DNA of 9,139 bases. It comes from Tardiphaga sp. (lineage in GTDB: Bacteria > Pseudomonadota > Alphaproteobacteria > Rhizobiales > Xanthobacteraceae). The position numbers were made by a program, and so were the translations under genes. The notes beneath the pieces are model-generated. The model was not told the origin of the DNA. It worked only from the letters and a program-made list of their open reading frames with translations, and did no database searches. The stretch covers positions 1 to 9,139 of the forward strand of contig JAQGJF010000927.1 in assembly GCA_028290765.1 (NCBI GenBank), read 5' to 3'. This document shows, piece by piece, positions 1 through 5,461 of the stretch. Within the stretch, counting starts at the first letter, position 1. Each line of letters begins with the position of its first letter.

Positions 1-1368
1 AACGGCCTGCGAGACGAAGCTGAGCCGGCTGCTGAATTCGTTTTCGGACGGCGTGGTGCGGACCAGCGGATAGATCGCCAGATACATCGATGCCAGCACG
101 GTGGCGAAATAGATGATGCGGCGGCGCCAGACCACGTTCCAGATGTCCTCCTGCTTTTGACAGCGGAGATCGGCGGCGGCAGCGCTCTCCACCGTCGTCT
201 GGTCCACGAAGCCGCCGTCAGTCAGGACATCGTAGTGTTTCGGAATGCCGATCGGCGCGTAACGATGGGCGCAGCCCATCGCGCGGTTGAGCGCGGTGAC
301 GTGAATCTTCGGCGTCTTGATGAAGACCTCATCGCCCGGCCGGCGCGATAGCTTCATATGGTTCAGGTCGGCGATCTTGCGCGGACCGTAACGATAATAG
401 CCGCCGAGGCCGTTGCGGGAATCGTAGAGCCGTCCGTCCTTGTCGCGGCGCCACTTCTGGACCTGCACCATGTCCGGGTCGGCATTGTCGTCCGGATCGA
501 CGTTCGTCGCCGTCTTGAACTTCAGCCCGGCGGCTTCGGCCTGCTTGATGATCCAGTACAGCGGGATGTGCGCCAGCGAGTCGTCGGGATATCCGCCGCC
601 GACATTGGAGTGAACACCGGCGAACCAGACCTGGTGCAGTTGAGCCGGCGGCACGCCCTTTTCGTTCCACAACACCGGGTGGAACGTGGTGCGCTCGTCG
701 TCGAGCGCCAGCGCGTGACAGGCTTTTTGGATGCCGTGGTTGAAGCCGCGGTCGGGCAGTTCGAGCGGAAACAACCACTTGCTGACGCCGCGCGCCATCT
801 CGTCGATCGGCAGGCCGTACGCGGCCACGGTATCCCACAGTCCAAGGAATTTTATCTTTTCGATGGTCCGGTTGCGGGTCTGGTCGTAGCGGATACCGAT
901 GAGCCGCAGGAAAGCGTCGCGCACCCAGCGGAACGGCTTCTCGATCCCGAATACAGTATGAAACGAGTTGGCGCGGTAGGCGCGATAAGCCTGTTTGGCG
1001 TTCCGATACAGTTCGGCGTCGGTGCGGCCGGGCACGAGGCCCTGGTCAAGCACCAGCCCCATCACCACCCGCATCGTGAAGGCGCCGCGGCTGAACCCGA
1101 AGCCATAAATCTCGTCGTTCTCGGTTTCGTAGTTGGCGCAGAGGAATTTGTAGATATCGAGCACGTTGCGCTTGAGGCCGTAACCGAACACACCGCCCAG
1201 GATGGCGAGCGGCTTGAACGACGACGTCCCGACGCCGTCGTCATAAAAAGCGACCTGGCTGGTGCCGGTGAGGTCGAGGCTTTCGAACACCCGCCAGACA
1301 TTCGAGCGCCAGACCTTGCTCGCGGAATTGCCGGTACCGTCGGAAAGCAGAACAATGCGCTTGGCCAT
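1..1368 (-). CDS. DUF2235 (Tle1-like) alpha/beta-hydrolase domain protein, 3' end outside window
   Basis: The frame is open from ATG at 1368 to the left edge: 456 residues and no stop, so the C-terminus is missing. The N-terminus MAKRIVLLSDGTGNS followed by SNVWRVFE is typical of DUF2235. Other family marks are YGFGFSRGAF (residues 88-97, nucleophile elbow with Ser93), FLGLWDTVAAYG (174-185), WFAGVHSNVGGGYPD (248-262) and KIHVTALNR (354-362, His356 a likely catalytic His). There is no signal peptide. One hydrophobic stretch at about 418-436 looks like a membrane segment, so a membrane-anchored cytoplasmic enzyme is likely. DUF2235 includes the type VI phospholipase effectors of the Tle1 group, but most chromosomal members have no known substrate and no secretion genes are visible here. 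The usual Asp of HSDVGGGY is Asn255. A weak GAGAT lies about 8 bases before the start. The fold is sure; a lipase activity is inferred. Confidence 0.88.
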   Translation of the reverse strand, partial: MAKRIVLLSDGTGNSASKVWRSNVWRVFESLDLTGTSQVAFYDDGVGTSSFKPLAILGGVFGYGLKRNVLDIYKFLCANYETENDEIYGFGFSRGAFTMRVVMGLVLDQGLVPGRTDAELYRNAKQAYRAYRANSFHTVFGIEKPFRWVRDAFLRLIGIRYDQTRNRTIEKIKFLGLWDTVAAYGLPIDEMARGVSKWLFPLELPDRGFNHGIQKACHALALDDERTTFHPVLWNEKGVPPAQLHQVWFAGVHSNVGGGYPDDSLAHIPLYWIIKQAEAAGLKFKTATNVDPDDNADPDMVQVQKWRRDKDGRLYDSRNGLGGYYRYGPRKIADLNHMKLSRRPGDEVFIKTPKIHVTALNRAMGCAHRYAPIGIPKHYDVLTDGGFVDQTTVESAAAADLRCQKQEDIWNVVWRRRIIYFATVLASMYLAIYPLVRTTPSENEFSSRLSFVSQAV

Positions 1369-1394
1369 GTGACTGATCTCGAAATGAATAAAAA

Positions 1395-1402
1395 ATATTA
1401 AA
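1395..1402 (-). promoter_or_regulatory. possible -10 region for the DUF2235 gene
   Basis: Read on the minus strand, TTTAAT (1402-1397, five of six matches to TATAAT) overlaps TAATAT (1400-1395). They sit about 27-34 bases before the ATG, in the most AT-rich patch of a GC-rich window. No good -35 hexamer lies at 16-18 bases, so this rests on composition and position only. Confidence 0.25.
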
Positions 1403-1447
1403 ACACGCTGACGGGCGACCCGCATTGGCACGCCTCACTTGACAGTA

Positions 1448-1499
1448 GCGATTCCCTTTCAGGTTGCAAACGCGACGCGTCGGCTTGCGGCGATTCCCT
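1448..1499 (+). repeat. 10-bp direct repeat GCGATTCCCT, two copies 42 bp apart
   Basis: Identical copies of GCGATTCCCT lie at 1448-1457 and 1490-1499. The start-to-start distance of 42 bp is close to four helical turns, which would put both copies on one face of the DNA. They lie upstream of the possible -10 box at 1518 and of the ABC operon start at 1575. This arrangement fits a dimeric or cooperative regulator site, but no regulator gene is visible and chance is not excluded. Confidence 0.4.
1473..1482. repeat. 10-bp perfect palindrome between the direct repeats
   Basis: CGACGCGTCG reads the same on both strands and lies between the two GCGATTCCCT copies. It could be part of an operator. 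Short GC-rich palindromes are common in such genomes, so it carries little weight alone. Confidence 0.25.
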
Positions 1500-1517
1500 G
1501 CATCAATTTAGTCCTTG

Positions 1518-1523
1518 TATATT
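1518..1523 (+). promoter_or_regulatory. possible -10 box of the ABC importer operon
   Basis: TATATT matches TATAAT at five of six positions and lies 52 bases before the ATG at 1575. The -35 candidate at 1494-1499 (TTCCCT, 18-base spacer) is poor and overlaps the second direct-repeat copy. That would suit a promoter that depends on an activator bound at the repeats, but this is inference. Confidence 0.3.
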
Positions 1524-1574
1524 GTTGCGCTGCACATAAGCTGAGAAAGCCGGACGACCCTAGCGGAGAGCGTT

Positions 1575-2531
1575 ATGCGCACCACAACGCGACGAGACTT
1601 CATGCGTCTGGCCGCCACGGCAGCGGCATTGTCCACCACCGCGAACAGTGCTTTTGCCGAAGACCGCGTCATCAAGGTCGGCACGCTCAAGCTCATTCAC
1701 GGCATCACGCCGTATTTCTACGAAAAATTTCTCACCCCCGGCTTCAAGGTCGAGGTGATCCCGTTCGAGAGCCCGACCGACGGCAAGAACGCCGTCGCCA
1801 CCGGTACCGTCGATTTCGGAATCTACGGCCTCGCGGCCGCTACCCTCGGCGGCGCCAATGGCGAACCCGTCGTCGTGATCGCCGCGGCCTGCAATCGCGG
1901 CATGGCCGTGGTCGCGGCGAAGGATTCGGCGATCAACTCGATCAAGGACCTGAAAGACAAGAAGGTCGCGATCTGGCCCGGATCGACCCAGGAAGTCGTG
2001 ATCCTCGACCGGCTGACCGCCGAAGGCATGACCATCAAGGACGTGCAATCGGTCCGCATCTCGTTCAGCGACATGGCGCCGGCGCTCGCCCGCGGCGATA
2101 TCGACGCCTATGTCGGCGCCGAGCCGGGACCCGGCATCAGCCTCGCCAACGGCGTCGGCAAGATCGTCGAATACCCCTATTCGACCCCGACCGGCTCGCT
2201 CAACATGGTGCTGACGACGCGCCGCGAGATGATCGAAAAGGACCCGGAGCTGATCCGGACGCTGCTCAAGATCCACCGCAAGGCCAGCGAATATGCCATG
2301 GGCGACCGCGACGCCTTTGTCGCCATGGCGATGCAAAAGCTCGGGCAGCAGAAGGCCTCGATCGAACAGGCGGCGCCGAACGTCGAGCTGACCTGGAACA
2401 TCGACGACCTGTTCCTGAAACAGGCCAATTACTATGGCGCCCAGATGCTGGCCAAGAAGCAGATCCGCCAGTTGCCGGATTACACGACCTTCATCGACCC
2501 CAGTTTCGTGAAAGCCATTGCCGCATCCTGA
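1575..2531 (+). CDS. NitT/TauT-family ABC transporter substrate-binding protein, Tat-exported
   Basis: This 318-residue periplasmic binding protein should deliver a small, probably anionic, organic or inorganic ligand to the importer encoded by the next two genes. Residues 1-28 form a signal: TTRRDFM at 4-10 matches the twin-arginine pattern, an alanine-rich hydrophobic stretch follows, and cleavage is likely after AFA (26-28). The mature part starts with the family's typical IKVGTLKLIHGITPYFYE. It has the segment GKNAVATGTVDFGIYG (about 65-80), where such proteins describe a presence/absence-type fold lobe, and SIKDLKDKKVAIWPGST (about 117-133), both usual for the SsuA/TauA/NrtA/NMT1-like group. 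The start at 1575 is supported by GGAGAG six to seven bases upstream. It is first in the operon. Nitrate, taurine, alkanesulfonate, sulfate ester, thiamine precursor and aromatic acid transporters all share this family, so the ligand is unknown. Confidence 0.9.
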   Translation: MRTTTRRDFMRLAATAAALSTTANSAFAEDRVIKVGTLKLIHGITPYFYEKFLTPGFKVEVIPFESPTDGKNAVATGTVDFGIYGLAAATLGGANGEPVVVIAAACNRGMAVVAAKDSAINSIKDLKDKKVAIWPGSTQEVVILDRLTAEGMTIKDVQSVRISFSDMAPALARGDIDAYVGAEPGPGISLANGVGKIVEYPYSTPTGSLNMVLTTRREMIEKDPELIRTLLKIHRKASEYAMGDRDAFVAMAMQKLGQQKASIEQAAPNVELTWNIDDLFLKQANYYGAQMLAKKQIRQLPDYTTFIDPSFVKAIAAS

Positions 2532-2541
2532 ACAGGGCGTG

Positions 2542-3417
2542 ATGCTGCCGGCCGGCGTCGCGGAGGCCTCGACCGAGGCCACCATCGCCACTCCCGCCAT
2601 GCCGTCTGTGCAACAGCCGCCGGCCTCGGACTGGACCCGTCGTCTGCGCACGGTCGCGCTGGCGCTGGTGGTTCCGCTCTGCCTGCTGGTGATCTGGGAT
2701 GTGATGGTGCGACGGACCGGAACCCGGCTGGTGCCGCTGCCGTCCGGCGTCGCGGTGATGATGTGGGACTTTGCCTTCGGCGGCGTCTACGATGACGCCT
2801 ATAGCGCCAGCCTGGCCATTCACTTCTGGAAATCAGTGCAGCGCGTCTATGGCGGCTTTTTCGCCGCGGCGGCGGTCGGCATTCCGCTCGGGCTGTTGAT
2901 CGGCCGGCTGCCGCTGCTGCGCGCCATGCTCGATCCGACGCTGTCGCTGCTGCGGCCGATCCCGGTGACGGCCTGGCTGCCGCTGTCGATGATCTTTTTC
3001 GGCCTCGGGCCGCGATCGGCGATTTTCCTGGTGTTTCTCGGGGCGTTCTATCCGATCCTGCTCAACACCATCTTCGGCGTGAAGTCGATCGATCCGCGCC
3101 TGTTCGAAGCCGCCGAAATGCTGGGCTGCAGCGGTCATCAGCTGTTCCGCTCGGTGGTGCTGCCAGCGGCGCTGCCCAGCATCTTCAACGGGCTGCGGCT
3201 CGGCGCCAGTTTTGCCTGGATCCTGATCGTGGTCGGCGAGATGACCGGCGTGCCCGAGGGGCTGGGGGCCGTCATCATGGACGGCCGCACGCTGTCGCGC
3301 ACCGATCTCGTCATCACCGGCATGATCATCATCGGCGTGACTGGGTTTTTGTCCGATCGGATTTTGCTCAAGCTCAGCAATTATTTCCTGCGCTGGAGTC
3401 CGCAGCATCATGCCTGA
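2542..3417 (+). CDS. NitT/TauT-family ABC transporter permease
   Basis: This is the inner-membrane channel subunit of the importer, 291 residues from ATG 2542 and normal for SsuC/TauC/NrtB-type permeases. After a Pro/Ala-rich cytoplasmic start, hydrophobic segments lie at about 36-54, 103-121, 145-160, 160-179, 221-237 and 256-274. The EAA loop that docks on the ATPase is clear: EAAEMLGCSGHQLFRSVVLP at 189-208. The start is uncertain. ATG 2542 has CAGGG about five bases before it and lies ten bases after the previous stop. An in-frame TTG at 2518 would overlap the binding-protein gene by 14 bases, GTG 2539 is also possible, and ATG 2599 would shorten the tail. The close spacing points to one operon with translational coupling. 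Confidence 0.92.
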   Translation: MLPAGVAEASTEATIATPAMPSVQQPPASDWTRRLRTVALALVVPLCLLVIWDVMVRRTGTRLVPLPSGVAVMMWDFAFGGVYDDAYSASLAIHFWKSVQRVYGGFFAAAAVGIPLGLLIGRLPLLRAMLDPTLSLLRPIPVTAWLPLSMIFFGLGPRSAIFLVFLGAFYPILLNTIFGVKSIDPRLFEAAEMLGCSGHQLFRSVVLPAALPSIFNGLRLGASFAWILIVVGEMTGVPEGLGAVIMDGRTLSRTDLVITGMIIIGVTGFLSDRILLKLSNYFLRWSPQHHA

Positions 3418-4216
3418 CCGCGCCAAACCGGTGCCGATTCTGCGGATCAACGACCTGCACAAGGTCTATGACGCCGCCAATGGCGCGGTCGAGGCGTTGC
3501 GCGGCATCGATCTCACCGTCAACAAGGGCGACTTCGTCTGCCTGCTCGGCGCGTCGGGCTGCGGAAAGTCGACGCTGCTGCGCATCATCGCCGGCTTCGA
3601 GAAGGCGACGCGCGGCGCGGTCGCGGTCTACGGCGTCGGGGTCGACGGACCCGGTCCGGACCGCGGCATGGTGTTCCAGGATTATGCGCTGTTTCCCTGG
3701 CTCACGGTGCGCGACAACATCCGCTTCGGGCCGCTGCACCGTCGCGTCGGCTCCAAACAGGTCGCGGAAATCGCCGACAGGTTTTTGGCCATGGTCGGGC
3801 TCACCGCCTTCGCCGATCGTTATCCGCATCAGCTGTCCGGCGGCATGAAGCAACGGGTGGCGATCGCCCGGGTGCTGGCCAACGACGCCGACATCCTGCT
3901 GATGGACGAACCGTTCGGCGCGCTCGACGCCCTGACCCGCGGCAAGTTGCAGGAAGAACTGATCGAGATCTGGCGGACCACGAAACTGACGGTGATCTTC
4001 GTGACCCATTCGGTGGAGGAAGCCGTGCTGCTCGCCGACAAGATCGTGGTGATGACCGCCGGACCGGGACGCATCGAAAGCCAAGTCGAGCTGGCGCTGC
4101 CCCGCCCGCGTGACGTCTCCTCCCCCGAATTCAACCTGTTGCGCCGCGACGTGACCCGGTTGTTGACCAGCCATGTCGCAAGCGGCGCGGCGCTGGCGGC
4201 AACGGCGGATTCTTGA
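3410..4216 (+). CDS. NitT/TauT-family ABC transporter ATP-binding protein
   Basis: This is the cytoplasmic ATPase that powers the importer, 268 residues, normal for SsuB/TauB/NrtD. All motifs are intact: Walker A GASGCGKST at 47-55 (Lys53), Q-loop VFQDYALFPW (Gln90), signature LSGGMKQR at 142-149, Walker B ILLMDEP at 162-168 with catalytic Glu167, D-loop ALD at 171-173, and H-loop THS with His200. The ATG lies inside the last codons of the permease gene, an 8-base overlap that indicates coupled translation. The C-terminal 50 residues carry no recognisable regulatory domain. The subunit does not identify the substrate. Confidence 0.95.
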   Translation: MPDRAKPVPILRINDLHKVYDAANGAVEALRGIDLTVNKGDFVCLLGASGCGKSTLLRIIAGFEKATRGAVAVYGVGVDGPGPDRGMVFQDYALFPWLTVRDNIRFGPLHRRVGSKQVAEIADRFLAMVGLTAFADRYPHQLSGGMKQRVAIARVLANDADILLMDEPFGALDALTRGKLQEELIEIWRTTKLTVIFVTHSVEEAVLLADKIVVMTAGPGRIESQVELALPRPRDVSSPEFNLLRRDVTRLLTSHVASGAALAATADS

Positions 4217-4236
4217 ATTATGAACGAGGCCTCTCT

Positions 4237-4254
4237 CCGTCATTGCAATGACGG
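4237..4254. repeat. 18-bp perfect palindrome upstream of the MBL hydrolase gene
   Basis: CCGTCATTGCAATGACGG is a perfect inverted repeat centred between 4245 and 4246, in the 73-bp gap between the ATPase stop and the next start. As RNA it could fold with seven pairs and a four-base loop, but no T-run follows, so it is not a standard terminator. The half CCGTCATTGC resembles the start of dispersed repeats I recall from Bradyrhizobium and Rhodopseudomonas genomes, so it may be a repeat remnant. It could also be a protein-binding site. Confidence 0.5.
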
Positions 4255-4289
4255 GATGGCTCGGGGATTACAGCAAAGGAATATGTAAG

Positions 4290-5273
4290 ATGACGTTCAG
4301 CCTTCGCCAATTCGCCTGCATCGCGTCAACCTTCTTCCTGCTGACCGCGGCGCACGCCGACGAACCGAACATGAAGGTCACCCTTCTCGGCACCGCCGGC
4401 CCGGAATACTTCCCGGATCGCCTCGGCATCGCCACTTTGATCGAGGCCAACGGCGAGAAGCTGCTGTTCGATGTCGGCCGCGGCACCAACCAGCGGCTCT
4501 ATCAGAGCGGCATCAACCCCAAGGACATCACCAACATCTTCCTGACCCATCTGCACAGCGACCACATCGAGGGGCTGCCCGATCTGTGGATGACGCCTTG
4601 GTTCCTGCTCGGACGCGACCATGGCCTGGAGCTGTGGGGGCCGGATGGCACCGAACCGATGGTCGCCGGCATGCGCGCCATGTTCGGCCATGACCTCAAT
4701 GCCCGCGTCAACAAGTTCAATCCGATCGAGAACCTCGTCATCGCCACCCACATCGTCAAGGATGGAGTGGTGTTCGAGAAGAACGGGGTTTCGGTGACGG
4801 CGTTCACCGTCGAACACGCCGACGGCAATCCCGCCTTCGGCTACACGGTGGCCTGGAACGGGCATCGCGTGCTGCTGTCCGGCGATACGACGCTGAACGA
4901 AAACCTGATCACGCACGGCGTCGGCGCCGACCTCATCATCCATAACGTCATCGCCTTCAGCGACCGCCTCAGCGAAATGCCGGAAATGAAGGGCGTGCTG
5001 GCCAAACTGACCACGCCGGAACAGGCCGCCGAAGTCTTCAAGCGGACCAGGCCGAAACTGGCGGTCTATTCCCACATCGTGACCAAGGAATTGCAGGGCA
5101 GCAAAGGCGAAGACCAGATCATCCAACGCACCCGCGCCGCCGGGTATGATGGCCCACTGGTGATGGGCGTCGACCGCATGAGCTTTGAGATTTCAGGCGA
5201 GGTGAAGCCGCTCGCGACGAAGCCGATCGAGCAATTGCCGAATCTCGACAGCAAGGGACAGGTCTATCCCTGA
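4290..5273 (+). CDS. secreted MBL-fold metallo-hydrolase, RNase Z/AtsA-like group
   Basis: The protein has 327 residues from ATG 4290, chosen because AAAGGA lies nine bases upstream and a Sec signal peptide begins there (hydrophobic about 8-20, likely cleavage after AHA at 21-23). An in-frame ATG at 4248 would add 14 residues before the signal. The metal site is complete: THLHSDHIEG with His87, His89, Asp91 and His92, then His176 (VEHAD), Asp199 (SGDTT) and His262 (YSHIV). This suits a two-metal hydrolase outside the cytoplasm. Only 23 residues separate His176 from Asp199, too few for the tRNA-binding arm of true RNase Z, and export also argues against tRNA processing. MBL-fold arylsulfatases (AtsA type), lactonases and phosphodiesterases share this layout. 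The position behind the ABC genes suggests a role in releasing the imported compound; the substrate is unknown. Confidence 0.88.
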   Translation: MTFSLRQFACIASTFFLLTAAHADEPNMKVTLLGTAGPEYFPDRLGIATLIEANGEKLLFDVGRGTNQRLYQSGINPKDITNIFLTHLHSDHIEGLPDLWMTPWFLLGRDHGLELWGPDGTEPMVAGMRAMFGHDLNARVNKFNPIENLVIATHIVKDGVVFEKNGVSVTAFTVEHADGNPAFGYTVAWNGHRVLLSGDTTLNENLITHGVGADLIIHNVIAFSDRLSEMPEMKGVLAKLTTPEQAAEVFKRTRPKLAVYSHIVTKELQGSKGEDQIIQRTRAAGYDGPLVMGVDRMSFEISGEVKPLATKPIEQLPNLDSKGQVYP

Positions 5274-5286
5274 TCGGCGCCGCTCC

Positions 5287-5305
5287 CGGTTCCGCCGCGG
5301 AACCG
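5287..5305. terminator. terminator-like hairpin after the MBL hydrolase gene
   Basis: CGGTTCCGCCGCGGAACCG forms an inverted repeat with up to nine matching bases per arm (eight pairs with a three-base loop in practice), starting 14 bases after the MBL stop. The position fits transcript end or 3' protection. There is no downstream T-run, so classical Rho-independent termination is uncertain. Confidence 0.35.
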
Positions 5306-5389
5306 ACCCACCTTCGACCTGCGCGCGAGGTCCCTGAAGGAAAGCCGTCGACCGGGGTTTATCTGGTTGCGAATCGCCGTCATAGTTCG

Positions 5390-5432
5390 CCCGCGAGGAT
5401 TCGCGGGATGCGTCCCTTCAACAGGTCCTCGC
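5390..5432 (+). promoter_or_regulatory. possible mutually exclusive RNA hairpins in the kinase leader
   Basis: CCCGCGA (5390-5396) pairs with TCGCGGG (5401-5407) around a GGAT loop. GCGAGGA (5393-5399) can instead pair with TCCTCGC (5426-5432), with two further G-U pairs possible at 5400-5401 with 5424-5425. The two structures share bases and cannot coexist. This resembles an attenuator or switch, but seven-base matches are not rare in GC-rich DNA. Confidence 0.25.
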
Positions 5433-5461
5433 AGGGGCTTCGCTTGAGCCGGACCGTCTGA

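Larger units (their letters stand above)
1369..1574. promoter_or_regulatory. divergent intergenic region between the DUF2235 gene and the ABC importer operon
   Basis: This 206-bp stretch separates two divergent genes and must hold both promoters unless transcription enters from elsewhere. It contains an AT-rich patch at 1384-1403 (one G in 20 bases) close to the minus-strand start, a TTGACA at 1439-1444, a 10-bp direct repeat, a 10-bp palindrome, and TATATT at 1518-1523 in front of the plus-strand operon. No convincing small gene is seen. Reading the individual elements as promoters is tentative. Confidence 0.55.
5274..5461 (+). other. 188-bp leader/intergenic region before the histidine kinase gene
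   Basis: No gene is supported here. It contains two GC-rich inverted repeats (5287-5305 and 5390-5407) and a segment at 5424-5432 that could pair with part of the second. No clear sigma-70 promoter and no strong Shine-Dalgarno sequence is seen before ATG 5462. It probably contains the end of the MBL transcript and the 5' leader of the kinase gene. Confidence 0.5.

Noticed and set aside
358..1401. Long open frame (347 codons) on the plus strand.
   Set aside because: It is antisense to the DUF2235 gene, whose motifs run through the whole region; the plus-strand product shows no recognisable domain and reflects GC-rich codon structure.
1439..1467. TTGACA at 1439-1444, a perfect -35 hexamer, as the operon promoter.
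   Set aside because: No acceptable -10 hexamer occurs 16-18 bases downstream, and it lies more than 130 bases before the start codon.
1439..2542. Long plus-strand frame of 367 codons covering the binding-protein gene.
   Set aside because: Its product is Arg/His-rich and low in complexity, while the other plus frame (1575-2531) gives a clear Tat-exported binding protein with a good ribosome site.
1560..2651. Long minus-strand frame opposite the binding-protein gene.
   Set aside because: Antisense shadow of a well-supported gene; no family motif and no ribosome site recognised.
3374..4243. Minus-strand frame of 289 codons opposite the ATPase gene.
   Set aside because: The plus strand carries every ABC ATPase motif in order; the reverse product is His/Gln/Arg-rich and unlike any family.
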